Assembly: GCF_017115085.1 (NCBI RefSeq)
Contig: NZ_JABXKJ010000252.1
Span: forward strand, 1-56,096
Direction: 5' to 3'
From: Nostoc sp. NMS7
GTDB taxonomy: Bacteria > Cyanobacteriota > Cyanobacteriia > Cyanobacteriales > Nostocaceae
Length of the DNA stretch: 56,096 nt
Part shown: positions 1 through 9,195 of the stretch, piece after piece
Layout: each line of letters opens with the position of its first letter
Position numbering within the stretch: position 1 is the first letter of the stretch
The notes under the pieces: generated by a model
Seen by the model: the letters and a program-made list of their open reading frames with translations, nothing else
What the model was told of the DNA's origin: nothing
Database searches by the model: none
Position numbers and translations under genes: made by a program

Positions 1-754
1 AAACGGGGACATAGATGCGTTCAACAACACTTCCAGAACGGTTAAGTGCTGGTGGCAATGCTGGGAAATTACCAGTTGCTTGCTCACTACCAAAGGCTAT
101 TTGGTTAGTATTTGCCCGACTGGAGAATCCCAAGCTGAGAGATTTTTGATTGCTTTTTCCTTCTTGCTTGTTTATAACTGCCAGCGCACTGAGCATGTAA
201 TCAACTAACTCTGCCTCAATTTCTGTTTTTATAGGCAACTGTGACTGCGATTGCGGCAGTAGAAGAACTGATTCCGGCAATTTGATATTTAAAAGATATA
301 TGACTCCAGACTCTACCAAGTAGATAGTACCAGCGATCGCCACGCCTAAAGTTGTTCCGACAATCAGCAGTTTGCCCAAAGTCTCACTACTTTTCTGACG
401 CTTTCTACTAACTGCTTTAACTGTACTTAATTGCTTATCGTTATCTTCAACAACTGACTCTACTGCTTGGTTCGCTGTGGGTATAACTGTTTGCAGCACG
501 TATTCTGGAGGCGACTGGCGTTGAGGTTGGGCGTAAACCCCAGCAACAGACTGCGATTTGTTCTGACTACTCTGCTTAACGGTTTCAAAAGGCAGATTAA
601 CACTAACATTTAGAATGTAGTCGATATCGGCAAAGAGTTCATCCATTAAACCATCAGCATAGTTTTCTATCGACCAAGGTTCGTTGGCGATTAAGTCTTC
701 TGATGGTTCCGGTACAATTATGAGACGCGGACGGGTACTGGCTTCTTGTAACAT
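1..754 (-). CDS. Membrane-anchored protein of unknown function (3' end outside window)
   Basis: The frame is open from the ATG at 754 to the window edge (251 codons seen), so the C-terminus is missing. I do not recognise the family. The N-terminal ~115 residues are acidic to polar and Q/S-rich with no clear domain. One hydrophobic segment at about residues 126-148 (GKLLIVGTTLGVAIAGTIYL) follows a basic patch (SRKRQK), which suggests a single-pass protein with a cytoplasmic N-terminus. The segment after the membrane is S/Q/N-rich and would lie on the outer side. Codon use and the uninterrupted frame support a real gene. It lies downstream of mnmG on the same strand, with about 210 bp between them, so a separate promoter is likely. 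Function unknown. Confidence 0.7.
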   Translation of the reverse strand, partial: MLQEASTRPRLIIVPEPSEDLIANEPWSIENYADGLMDELFADIDYILNVSVNLPFETVKQSSQNKSQSVAGVYAQPQRQSPPEYVLQTVIPTANQAVESVVEDNDKQLSTVKAVSRKRQKSSETLGKLLIVGTTLGVAIAGTIYLVESGVIYLLNIKLPESVLLLPQSQSQLPIKTEIEAELVDYMLSALAVINKQEGKSNQKSLSLGFSSRANTNQIAFGSEQATGNFPALPPALNRSGSVVERIYVPV

Positions 755-964
755 AGATGTTCTATCTTTGTTGCTAGGACGGAGAAACGCCGCCCCTACT
801 GCCTGAAAATTAGGATTAATAATCAAACATCAAATCCCTCGTCCCATTGAGACGAGTTGATTGAGGGTTGGTATTAAACTCAACTTTCATCAGGAGATTG
901 TTGATGATGGCATTACTAAGATTTATGTCATCGATCATACCAATCTCACTCCCTACTACTATAC

Positions 965-2908
965 TCAGTCTTTATGAACTTTGTGTGAAGCTAACGCTGG
1001 AAACTCCTTCTGGCTCTTGGTTCTACCCAATTCTAAATATAATAATAAGGCGTTAATATCTGCTGGGTTCACACCACCGATACGTGCCGCTTGACCAAGA
1101 GTGAGTGGTTTTACGTGAGTTAGCTTTTCCCGTGCCTCTTTGGAGAGGGTATCAATTATTGTATAGTCCAAATCCCCAGGTAAGTGGCGGTGTGCTTGGC
1201 GGGCAATTTGGTCAATCTGATTTTGTTGCCTAGCGAGATAGCCAGAATATTTAATCTCAATTTCTGCGCCTTCTTTCTCAGCGCGGTTCAAGTTGGGGTT
1301 TCCCAGTCCGAACCTGTCGAGATCAACGTAATGAAATCCCGGACGCCGCAGCAACTCATTCAGGGTAATGGAACCTTTAATTAATTGCTGAGTATCAGAT
1401 GCGATCGCTATGCCAATTTGATCATATTCTTTAACGCGTGTAACTTGCAATCTTTGTTTTTCTGTGGTAATATTGGCTTGTTTTTCGGTAAATAGATCCC
1501 AACGGCGATCGCTAATCAAACCAATTTCTCGTCCCAAGGGTGTCAGGCGTTGGTCGGCATTGTCAGAACGCAACAGCAATCGATACTCAGACCTACTGGT
1601 AAGCATCCGATAAGGTTCGCGCAGGTCTTTTGTACACAAGTCATCAACTAGCGTCCCAATGTAACTTTGCTCACGCGCAAACACAATCATTTCTTGAGAG
1701 CGAACAAATCGAGCCGCGTTAATTCCCGCCACCAGCCCTTGGGCTGCGGCTTCTTCATAACCTGTCGTCCCGTTAATCTGCCCAGCACAAAACAGCCCCG
1801 GAATCTTCTTAGTCATCAGTGTGGGGTAACACTGAGTTGCTGGTAAATAGTCATATTCCACAGCATACGCCGGACGCAGCATTATACATTTTTCTAAACC
1901 AGGGAGAGTCCGCAACATCTGTAGTTGCAGATTTTCTGGTAAACCTGTAGAAAAGCCTTGGATATACAGTTCCGGTATCTCCCTTCCTTCCGGTTCAATA
2001 AAAATTTGATGGCTTTCCTTATCAGCAAAGCGCACAATCTTATCTTCAATACTGGGACAGTAACGCGGTCCTTTGGCTTCCACCCAACCGCCATAGACGG
2101 GCGAAAGGTGCAAATTATCCTGAATTAAGCGATGGGTTTCGGCAGTTGTGCGGGTGATGTAGCAAGGCAATTGTTCCCGTTCTACCCACACATCTGGGTC
2201 AAAGCTAAACCAGCGTACATCTTCATCCCCTGGCTGGATTAGCATTTTACTATAATCTACCGATCGCTTGTCTACCCGTGCGGGAGTTCCAGTTTTCAGC
2301 CTTCCGGTTTCAAATCCCAGACGATTTAGGGTTTGTGTCAATCCCTCAGCCGCAAATTCCCCAGCGCGTCCGGCTGGCATTGATTTGTTACCAACCCAAA
2401 TTTTACCACCCAAGAAGGTGCCAGTTGTCAAGATAACTGCTTTACATTGGAACCCGACACCAAAATAAGTTTCAACACCGATGACTTCACCATTAGCGCC
2501 CAGCACCAAATCTGTTGTCATACTTTCGCGGATTGTCAAGTTTTCTTGATTCTCCACAATACTTTTCATCACTGCTGCGTATTCGCGCTTATCCGTCTGG
2601 GCGCGTAATGCCCAAACAGCAGGTCCCCGTGAAGAGTTGAGGATACGTTTTTGCAAGTAGGTGCGGTCTGCTACTTTCCCAATTTCGCCGCCGAGTGCAT
2701 CTACCTCATGGGTCAACTGAGATTTGGCTGGGCCCCCCACTGCGGGATTACAAGGTTGCCAAGCGATTCTATCTAAATTGAGCGTCAATAGCAAGGTACG
2801 ACAACCGAGGCGGGCAGAGGCGAGAGCTGCTTCACAACCGGAGTGACCTGCACCGACGACTATGACATCAAAAGCGTCTTGGAATTCAACGGAATTGTGC
2901 ATGGTCAT
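965..2908 (-). CDS. mnmG: tRNA uridine-5-carboxymethylaminomethyl(34) synthesis enzyme MnmG (GidA)
   Basis: FAD-dependent subunit of the MnmE-MnmG complex, which installs the (carboxymethyl)aminomethyl group on wobble U34 of tRNAs read by split codon boxes. The N-terminus carries the dinucleotide-binding motif VIVVGAGHSGCEAALA (GxGxxG). The family blocks CNPAVGGPAKSQLTHEVDALGG and GFSTGLPENLQLQMLRTLPG are intact, as is the C-terminal region with YSGYLARQQNQ. The length, about 647 residues, is normal. The frame can extend to a TTG at 2944, but two ATGs at 2908 and 2902 sit just before the conserved core. I chose 2908; 2902 is equally possible because neither has a clear ribosome binding site. 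mnmA, acting on the same nucleotide, lies at 44.5 kb but is not linked in an operon. Confidence 0.97.
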   Translation of the reverse strand: MTMHNSVEFQDAFDVIVVGAGHSGCEAALASARLGCRTLLLTLNLDRIAWQPCNPAVGGPAKSQLTHEVDALGGEIGKVADRTYLQKRILNSSRGPAVWALRAQTDKREYAAVMKSIVENQENLTIRESMTTDLVLGANGEVIGVETYFGVGFQCKAVILTTGTFLGGKIWVGNKSMPAGRAGEFAAEGLTQTLNRLGFETGRLKTGTPARVDKRSVDYSKMLIQPGDEDVRWFSFDPDVWVEREQLPCYITRTTAETHRLIQDNLHLSPVYGGWVEAKGPRYCPSIEDKIVRFADKESHQIFIEPEGREIPELYIQGFSTGLPENLQLQMLRTLPGLEKCIMLRPAYAVEYDYLPATQCYPTLMTKKIPGLFCAGQINGTTGYEEAAAQGLVAGINAARFVRSQEMIVFAREQSYIGTLVDDLCTKDLREPYRMLTSRSEYRLLLRSDNADQRLTPLGREIGLISDRRWDLFTEKQANITTEKQRLQVTRVKEYDQIGIAIASDTQQLIKGSITLNELLRRPGFHYVDLDRFGLGNPNLNRAEKEGAEIEIKYSGYLARQQNQIDQIARQAHRHLPGDLDYTIIDTLSKEAREKLTHVKPLTLGQAARIGGVNPADINALLLYLELGRTKSQKEFPALASHKVHKD

Positions 2909-3497
2909 ACTTAAACGATCAGCAAACTTTAGAGTTCTTTTCAATTTTAACTGTTCTAGTGGTTTCCTGGAGGTATCTTTTTGATAATAAAGTTATCAAA
3001 TTTACTGGTACTCAATTAGAGACAAGTTTCCTCTTTAAACTTGAGTAATAGGTAAAAAATCTCATTTTTTTTAAAGATTGTGGCAATATTCCGGTTGATC
3101 TATCACAGGTATTTTTTATATGGTTAGCCATCAACAGAAATTGATTTATTACGGATATATATTAGATATCTTGCAAAAGTTATATAGAACCATATATAGC
3201 AGTTAGTAATTGCATGAAGTACCTCAGATCAAAACCTCACCCCCAACCCCTCTCCTTAGTAAGGAGAGGGGAGATAAAGCATAGTTTTATTGGTGTGAAG
3301 TTAAGCTGTAACTCATTCTTATTAAAAAAAGCTATATTGCAAAAAATTCATTACTTTGATTCCAATACACTTGGATTCAACATTTCTATCTTCTCTCAGG
3401 GTTCTTTGCGCCTCTGTGGTTTGTTAAAAAAAAGTTTTTAGCCTGAAGTGAATCGAATTGACTTTTATTATTGAATCAATTAGTCAACTATTTAAAA
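2909..3497. repeat. Spacer with a C/G-rich hairpin repeat
   Basis: AT-rich spacer between the divergent mnmG and VanY-like genes, which must hold both promoters. Its one clear structure is a dispersed-repeat hairpin at 3233-3275: the core at 3247-3271 has 12-base arms (CCCCTCTCCTTA and its complement) around one base. Related hairpins occur at 29072-29098 and 30937-31035. A 75-codon frame across the repeat (3214-3441) reads PHPQPLSLVRRGE, a typical spurious translation of this repeat, so I do not call it a gene. Confidence 0.6.
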
Positions 3498-4370
3498 ATG
3501 AAAATCATCATCAGAAAGAAAAGAAATATTACTAGACTTATCAGAAAGATAACTTTCATCAGTATTGTTATCTTAATAATTTTTACATTAGTAGCTAGTA
3601 ATGATATTACCCACAATAAATTAGGTATAACTGCTCAACCATTAAACGGATGCTTGAGTACTGATTCATTACCTTGTACAGATACTTCTCAGCAGACAAG
3701 ATTACAACCATTTATTCCCAACCCAGAATTAAATGATCAACAGCGTTTTTTATCTGCGATCGCAAAAAAGTTACCCACAATTCCTCAGCCTGGTACTTAT
3801 GAATATATTTTGCTGCGGGCGTATGGCGCAGTCTTTGTAAATCAAGATGTCGAGATTAAATTGCCATCAACAGATATCTTTGCAAATGAACAAGAAACCC
3901 AGGATTTTCAAGCTACTTTAACGATGAGTCATGTTGATGGCACTAACGACTGTTACTTACAAAAATTGGCGGCTGATGCTTTCACTAAAGCGCGAATCCA
4001 ACAAAAGATTCCGCTAAAATCTGGTTATGGTTTTGGTGATTGTACTCGCACTTTCAAAACAAATTTAATATTTTGGCATAAATATGCTAACGATCAAATT
4101 TTGGCAAAAGTTCAACAGGGCAAAGAAATAAAAATTCTTGGTTTGGTTGCACCTCCTGGGACTTCACAACATCTCTGGGGATTAGCAATTGATTTACGCA
4201 TATCTAATCAAAAACAGAGAAAAGCTCTAAATCAAAATGGTTGGTTTCAAACTGTAGAAAACGATGTTCCACATTGGACTTATGTAGGTTTACCCGAAGA
4301 TAACTTACTTCTGTTTGGTTTTAAGAAAAAAATTGTCCGGGGTATTACTTATTGGATTACGCCACTTTAA
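3498..4370 (+). CDS. VanY-like D-alanyl-D-alanine carboxypeptidase family protein (peptidase M15)
   Basis: Probable zinc D,D-carboxypeptidase acting on peptidoglycan peptides in the periplasm. Basic residues followed by a hydrophobic stretch (ITFISIVILIIFTLVA) form a signal anchor. In the C-terminal half the M15B metal motif SxHxxGxAxD is present as SQHLWGLAIDL, preceded by PPGT, and the second motif appears as VPHWTYVG in place of the usual EPWHWRYVG. The acidic catalytic residue of that motif is less clear than in VanY. The frame extends to a TTG at 3471; I prefer the ATG at 3498, which puts the basic cluster at the N-terminus. It is a single-gene unit divergent from mnmG. Family assignment is firm; activity is inferred. 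Confidence 0.8.
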   Translation: MKIIIRKKRNITRLIRKITFISIVILIIFTLVASNDITHNKLGITAQPLNGCLSTDSLPCTDTSQQTRLQPFIPNPELNDQQRFLSAIAKKLPTIPQPGTYEYILLRAYGAVFVNQDVEIKLPSTDIFANEQETQDFQATLTMSHVDGTNDCYLQKLAADAFTKARIQQKIPLKSGYGFGDCTRTFKTNLIFWHKYANDQILAKVQQGKEIKILGLVAPPGTSQHLWGLAIDLRISNQKQRKALNQNGWFQTVENDVPHWTYVGLPEDNLLLFGFKKKIVRGITYWITPL

Positions 4371-4419
4371 AACAAGTCGCAAGTCGTAATTCGTAATTAA
4401 AAAACCTTAATTTTCTCTT

Positions 4420-4735
4420 ATACCATTTCAGACAAACACTGATACATATAAATTTCTCGTAGGGGCACAGAAAAAACTCGTACGTGTCAACTTAACGTAA
4501 AAGCCATGTCCCGCAAGGAACTGAAGTTCCTTGCTAATAGCTCAAGTCATCTCAAGATGACTAAATAATCTGAAAAATCTTTAGTCTACTTGAGTAGACT
4601 TTAGCTAAAAGCCAAAGAAATTTATTTCTGGGCGGGCGTGGAAGTCAACAAGCGATTTCTAGCTTAAGTTGACACCAATGAGCATTGCTGTGCCCCTACC
4701 AACGTATTTGTATCATTATTAAAGTGAAACGGTAT
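4420..4735. repeat. MITE-like element with ~50-bp imperfect terminal inverted repeats, carrying nested repeats
   Basis: The left end (ATACCATTTCAGACAAACAC, then GATACATATAAATTTCTCGTAGGGGCACAG) is the imperfect inverse of the right end at about 4688-4735 (CTGTGCCCCTACCAACGTAT up to GAAACGGTAT). Nested inside is a second inverted pair (GTGTCAACTTAA near 4486 and TTAAGTTGACAC near 4664), and inside that a hairpin-rich repeat at about 4510-4640. A single end of the outer family recurs at 11671-11723. There is no transposase frame, so any mobility would need an enzyme encoded elsewhere. Confidence 0.75.
4510..4640. repeat. Paired-hairpin dispersed repeat with complementary loops
   Basis: The hairpins in order are GGAACTGAAGTTCC, then GTCATCTCAAGATGAC, a spacer, AGTCTACTTGAGTAGACT, then TTAGCTAAAAGCC and an AGAAATTTATTTCT hairpin followed by GGGCGGG. 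The loop of the second hairpin (CTCAAG) is the exact reverse complement of the loop of the third (CTTGAG). The same layout with other loop sequences is seen at 17303-17400 and 13600-13735, and a decayed copy at 44371-44452. Confidence 0.65.
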
Positions 4736-4831
4736 TAGCCCAAATCGGTAAGCTTTGTTTTTGTAGCCACGAATGACCTTCACCAAAGCTTAACTTGACT
4801 ACGCAGTTTTAGTATTATTACTCACTGGTTA

Positions 4832-5194
4832 TTATGGAGTTGCCTTTGAGGGTGTTGCTGTGGTTTTGCGGGTGCGTTTGCTTTTGCGAAGACCACCCGC
4901 CATTTCATATTCACTACTGTCTGTACCGTAAGTAAATGCAATTCCAATTAGCATTTTATCAGTGAGTTCAGTTAAAGTTTTTTCCAATTCATCCATATTG
5001 GTTTTAGAAGAGTCAATTACAGATAGAGCAGTGTTATAAGCATCAATTTTGATGCGTAATTGCTGACTTATTTGGGTGATGTTTTGCAAGTTGCGAGTAT
5101 CTCCAAAATCCATATCAGGATTAATTGCTCTGAGTCCAGCAACTCTTAATTCAGCTTTTTCGAGAGCGCGGTATGTACGTTTCTGACGAGACAT
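4832..5194 (-). CDS. Small hypothetical protein, cyanobacterial type
   Basis: A 120-residue protein with an ATG start at 5194. The N-terminus is basic (SRQKRTYRALEKAELR), the middle is predicted helical (residues ~40-85) and the tail is very basic (RKSKRTRKTTATPSK). The YGTDSSEYEMAGGLRKSKR block resembles the conserved SSxYExxGGxRxSxRK ending of short Nostoc proteins of unknown function that I recall; this was not checked by search. No membrane segment or catalytic motif is visible. The basic ends could suit nucleic acid binding, which is inference. Its upstream region holds the 20-bp tandem array at 5321-5480, about 125 bp before the start codon. Confidence 0.75.
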   Translation of the reverse strand: MSRQKRTYRALEKAELRVAGLRAINPDMDFGDTRNLQNITQISQQLRIKIDAYNTALSVIDSSKTNMDELEKTLTELTDKMLIGIAFTYGTDSSEYEMAGGLRKSKRTRKTTATPSKATP

Positions 5195-5320
5195 ATATAT
5201 ATTGGTTAGATTGTGTTCTAGACCTAGCTTGCCTTATTCAAGCGAGATTTTGGTTCAATAGAATCCACAAAAATTATTAGTGAGTCTAATATTAGCCTCA
5301 GCAATATTGACTAAAAACAC

Positions 5321-5500
5321 GGTGAATTTAAGAAAAAAATCGTGAATTTAAGAAAAAAATCGTGACTTTAAGAAAAAAATCGTGACTTTAAGAAAAAAAT
5401 CGTGAATTTAAGAAAAAAATCGTGAATTTAAGAAAAAAATCATGACTTTAAGAAAAAAATCACGACTTTAAGACGTAAAGCTTAGAGTTAAGACGCAATG
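5321..5500. repeat. Tandem array of a 20-bp unit
   Basis: The unit CGTGAATTTAAGAAAAAAAT and close variants (AATTTA or ACTTTA in the middle) run head to tail. Seven copies are nearly perfect at 5321-5460. An eighth is diverged at 5461-5480 and a ninth is a trace at 5481-5500. The unit is not a multiple of three and lies in a spacer, so it does not encode repeats. A 20-bp period is close to two helical turns. Confidence 0.9.
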
Positions 5501-5790
5501 AGTTGGAAAAGCGACGTTAAGGTGTCTAAAATCGGAAATATTCAGATAAACCTCAATTTTTTAACTTAATTGCCATAATGCACAGCCAGACTACGAAACT
5601 TCAAAAGCAATGCTGTGGGCTGCTGTCGGATTATCAGCCGCAATCTAAATCCATATTTCAATCAAGTCTTCTTCAGCTTTAGCAATGCGGATAAAACGTC
5701 TCACGAATTCACGCATCCTTTTGAGAAACTTGGCCTAAACGCCTACGGGCTTCCTGCTTAGTAGGTTCAATATCTGTATAGAATTATTGA

Positions 5791-5897
5791 CTATAGCAAT
5801 CCTATTTGATTTGCACTCCACCTACAGGCTCAGATCCCCGACTTCTTGAAGAAGTCGGGGATCTTTTGTTCGTAACTCATTTAGGATTGCTATAGGA
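5791..5897. repeat. Nested inverted repeat with a perfect 33-nt hairpin
   Basis: The outer pair TATAGCAATCCTA (near 5793) and TAGGATTGCTATA (near 5882) encloses a hairpin at 5832-5864 (AGATCCCCGACTTCTT and its complement around one base) followed by a T-run. It may terminate transcription, but no gene ends just upstream, so I treat it as a dispersed repeat. The region 5195-6048 is otherwise non-coding. Confidence 0.75.
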
Positions 5898-6006
5898 CTT
5901 ACGCAAAATTACACGCTGTAGGAGCAATTCATGTAGCTTTAGCTGACCGCCGGGTATTGCCCCTAAGAAGAAAATCACAGTTTCGGCTATTGTTTGCGTA
6001 AGTCCT
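5894..6006. repeat. 113-bp MITE with perfect 14-bp terminal inverted repeats
   Basis: The ends are AGGACTTACGCAAA and TTTGCGTAAGTCCT, exact reverse complements. There is no coding frame inside. One end of the same family (TTTCGGCTATTGTTTGCGTA then AGTCCT) recurs at 11723-11765. The element stops about 43 bp before the start codon of the RTX gene, so it may supply promoter or leader sequence to that gene. Confidence 0.85.
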
Positions 6007-6048
6007 GCTGAAGTTATTGAAGAAATCCATTTAGATAGGTAGAAAGTT

Positions 6049-8814
6049 ATGGCAAATATCAATGGCACCAACGGCAATGATACCCTCACTGGGACATCAA
6101 GTGATGACGTAATTAATGGTTTAGCAGGTAACGATAAACTATATGGTAAGAAAAGCTACGACATCCTCAATGGTGGCGCTGGTGACGATTACTTAAAAGT
6201 TGACTATTTATCAGGCAATACCACCCTCAACGGTGGCACTGGTGACGATACCTTGAATGCTAAGTATTCAACAGGCAATAACTTGCTCTTTGGAGGCGAT
6301 GGCAATGATACTCTTTTGACCTCTAACTACGACGATGGCATCTATAACTCTAGGTATAGTAATAATAACACCCTCAACGGTGGCAATGGGAATGACACCT
6401 TCTATACTCAGGTGATTCATTATGGAACTGATAACTTGATGACTGGTGGCGGCGGCAACGATAAATTTGTTTACCAAGTGTCTAATGACAACATTTATGG
6501 GACACTTACCATCACCGATTTCGCTGGCATTGGTAAAGGCTCAAACCCATCAGCGGCGGCGATTGCCGAAGTGGATAGCTTGCAATTTACAGGTTCTAAG
6601 CAATTCACTGCCAGAAATTTGCAATTAACTCAAGATGGTAATAACTTAGAAATCAGCTTTGAAGGGGCGTATTATCCTAAAGTTGTCCTGCAAAACTTTG
6701 CCCTGGAAAACCTAGACAATTTAGCCCAAGTCGGTAATATCATGTTTGATGGGCAAACTAGCATCACAGACAGCTTTGATGTCTTCAATGCCAACTCTAC
6801 CCAAAGCACCATCTTTAACAAGAACACAGTCACCTTCTTAAACGATCTCTTCAACAATGTCAACGGCTTTGACAACTCAGATGATGTAATTAATGGTCAG
6901 GGGGGTGATGACATCATTGACGGCAAGAGTGGCAACGACTTGCTGCGGGGTGGTGCGGGCAATGATACTCTCATTGGTGGTACCGGCAATGACACTCTCG
7001 ACAGTGGTGCGGGGAATAACACCCTCAACGGTGGCAATGGTGACGATTACTTAATTGTCAACGATTCACTAGGCGGTAATTACAATTCTAGCGATCCAAG
7101 AGCCAATAATTTGCTCTTTGGAGGTGATGGCAATGATACTCTCTTCGCTTATAACGATTATGGTAATAACACTCTCAACGGTGGCAATGGAAATGACACG
7201 TTCTATAGTAGTACCAATGACATAGAATATTATCGTGGTTCGGGCAATAAAATTTTAACTGGTGGCGGCGGCAAGGATAAATTTGTTTTCCAGCGTTCTA
7301 ACTTTGACAGTGGTACGATTACCATCACGGATTTCGATGGCATTGGTCAAGGCTTAAACCCATCAGCAGCGCTGATTGCCAAAGTGGATACCTTGCAATT
7401 TACAACAACTGATCCTTATTTCGAATTGCCATTAACTGCGAGAAATCTGCAATTAACTCAAAATGGTAACAACACAGAAATAACTTTTGAAAACACGCTT
7501 CTTTTCAAAGTGGTCTTGCAGAACTTTGCACTGGAAAACCTAAACAATTTAGCCCAGGTTGGCAATATCCTGTTTGATGGGCAAACAAGCATCACGGACA
7601 GCTTTGATGTCTTCAGTGCCAACTCTACCCAAAACACCATCTTCAACAAGAACACAGTCACCTTCCTTAACGACCTCTCCAACAAGGTCAACGGCTTTGA
7701 CAATTCAGATGATGTAATTAATGGTCAGAAGGGTGATGACATCATTTACGGCTTGAGTGGCAACGACTTGCTGCGGGGTGGTGCGGGGAATGATACTCTC
7801 ATTGGTGGTACTGGTGACGATGTTCTATTGGATAATTCCGATTTAACAGGCGATAATTTGCTCTCTGGGGACGATGGCAATGATTTCCTCTCCACTTCTG
7901 GCGTCATTAGTCGAGCCCCTTACGGCGACATCCACTTCTATGGCTATGTGTCTGGCAATAACACTCTCAACGGTGGCGCTGGTGACGATAAATTAAGTGC
8001 TGGCCTTTCAACAGGCGATAATTTGCTCTCTGGGGGCGATGGCAATGATTCCCTCTCTGCCTCTGGCTATTATGGGTATGAAGTCGCATTCATCCCCGTT
8101 TCTGGCAATAATACCCTCAACGGTGGCGTTGGTAACGATACCTTGAATATTGACTATTCAACAGGCAATAATTTGCTCTCTGGGGACGATGGCAATGATT
8201 TTCTCTCTGCCTCTATAGCGAGGAACTACAGCCTCGGAGAAGATTATGCCGCCTCTGGCAATAATACCCTCGACGGTGGCGCTGGTAATGATACCTTACT
8301 TGCTGACTATTCAAAAGGCAATAACCTATTGAATGGGGGCAATGGCAATGATTTTCTCTCTGCCATAACTGCTTTCGGGAATGACACCCTTGATGGTGGC
8401 AATGGCAATGACACCATCAAGGGTGGCGATGGCAATGACATCCTCGCCGGTGGGAAGGGTAATGATAGCCTTTATGGAGGGACTGGTATTGATACCTTTG
8501 CTTTCACTAATTACAGTGAAGGTGTAGATAGAGTTTATGACTTCAACGCCACTAATGAACTGATTCAGGTATCGGCTGATAATTTTGGTGGCGGGTTATC
8601 GTCATCAATAGGTTCACTTGAAGCTAGTCAGTTTACAATCGGAACATCTGCAACGACAAGCGATCAACGATTTATTTATAACAACGTTACAGGGGGACTA
8701 TTTTTTGATGAAGATGGCAGTGCGGGTGGATTTACTCAGGTAAAATTTGCACAATTATCTGTTGGTTTGTCACTAACAGAAAGCAATTTTGTAATTATGT
8801 TTAATCGTAATTAG
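6049..8814 (+). CDS. Secreted RTX (hemolysin-type calcium-binding repeat) protein
   Basis: A 921-residue acidic, glycine- and asparagine-rich protein with many GGxGNDxLxG nonapeptides, which fold into calcium-binding beta-rolls outside the cell. It has no N-terminal signal peptide, as expected for type I secretion. The C-terminal ~100 residues (from about EGVDRVYDFNATNELIQVSA) look like the non-repetitive secretion-signal end. Blocks with ITDF and DxLQFTG precede LQNFALENLxNLAQVGNI segments that occur twice, about 276 residues apart. No enzyme domain is visible, so a surface or matrix role is more likely than a toxin role; that is inference. The ATG at 6049 begins MANINGTNGNDTLTG. No type I transporter genes lie in the window. 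Confidence 0.92.
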   Translation: MANINGTNGNDTLTGTSSDDVINGLAGNDKLYGKKSYDILNGGAGDDYLKVDYLSGNTTLNGGTGDDTLNAKYSTGNNLLFGGDGNDTLLTSNYDDGIYNSRYSNNNTLNGGNGNDTFYTQVIHYGTDNLMTGGGGNDKFVYQVSNDNIYGTLTITDFAGIGKGSNPSAAAIAEVDSLQFTGSKQFTARNLQLTQDGNNLEISFEGAYYPKVVLQNFALENLDNLAQVGNIMFDGQTSITDSFDVFNANSTQSTIFNKNTVTFLNDLFNNVNGFDNSDDVINGQGGDDIIDGKSGNDLLRGGAGNDTLIGGTGNDTLDSGAGNNTLNGGNGDDYLIVNDSLGGNYNSSDPRANNLLFGGDGNDTLFAYNDYGNNTLNGGNGNDTFYSSTNDIEYYRGSGNKILTGGGGKDKFVFQRSNFDSGTITITDFDGIGQGLNPSAALIAKVDTLQFTTTDPYFELPLTARNLQLTQNGNNTEITFENTLLFKVVLQNFALENLNNLAQVGNILFDGQTSITDSFDVFSANSTQNTIFNKNTVTFLNDLSNKVNGFDNSDDVINGQKGDDIIYGLSGNDLLRGGAGNDTLIGGTGDDVLLDNSDLTGDNLLSGDDGNDFLSTSGVISRAPYGDIHFYGYVSGNNTLNGGAGDDKLSAGLSTGDNLLSGGDGNDSLSASGYYGYEVAFIPVSGNNTLNGGVGNDTLNIDYSTGNNLLSGDDGNDFLSASIARNYSLGEDYAASGNNTLDGGAGNDTLLADYSKGNNLLNGGNGNDFLSAITAFGNDTLDGGNGNDTIKGGDGNDILAGGKGNDSLYGGTGIDTFAFTNYSEGVDRVYDFNATNELIQVSADNFGGGLSSSIGSLEASQFTIGTSATTSDQRFIYNNVTGGLFFDEDGSAGGFTQVKFAQLSVGLSLTESNFVIMFNRN

Positions 8815-9195
8815 CTCTCCATCACGAAACGCTGTAGGAAAATAGAAATCTTCATATTTCTGAGGATAAGACTGGCTCTAATTGCATTTTTCAGTCTGGT
8901 AGCGATGACCTGATTATTAAACAAGCAGCTTGTCCTCAGGCGATTTCTACGATAGTCTATTCGCTGACGCTTTTGATCAACACAAATGCGTCACAGTCGG
9001 TCGTAGCGATCGCTTACGACCGGAGAAGCTAATCGCAGAAGTTTCTCCAAAGACAACGCCTAATAACCTTGTTATAAAGGAGAGGGAAGCTAGAGACAGG
9101 ATGAAATTTTGCATTTTATTTTATTTAATCCACGTTCCTTTTGTCCATCTAGGAGCTAGAATTGTTACAATAATTTCAGATTAGATATTGAAACC
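8815..9195. other. Spacer between the RTX gene and mutS2
   Basis: No convincing gene. An 84-codon frame at 8930-9184 runs across a palindromic repeat (GGTCGTAGCGATCGCTTACG and following, near 8999-9021, centred on a HIP1 site) and has no recognisable protein character. The mutS2 promoter should lie in the AT-rich end at about 9110-9190. Confidence 0.5.

Noticed and set aside
3214..3441. 75-codon frame (MKYLRSKPHPQPLSLVRRGE)
   Set aside because: It is a translation of the CCCCAACCCCTCTCC hairpin repeat plus AT-rich spacer; no protein family character.
5321..5500. Possible CRISPR array
   Set aside because: Units are head to tail without spacers and only 20 bp; no cas genes in the window.
8930..9184. 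84-codon frame between the RTX gene and mutS2
   Set aside because: It crosses a palindromic HIP1-centred repeat and has no ribosome binding site or domain.
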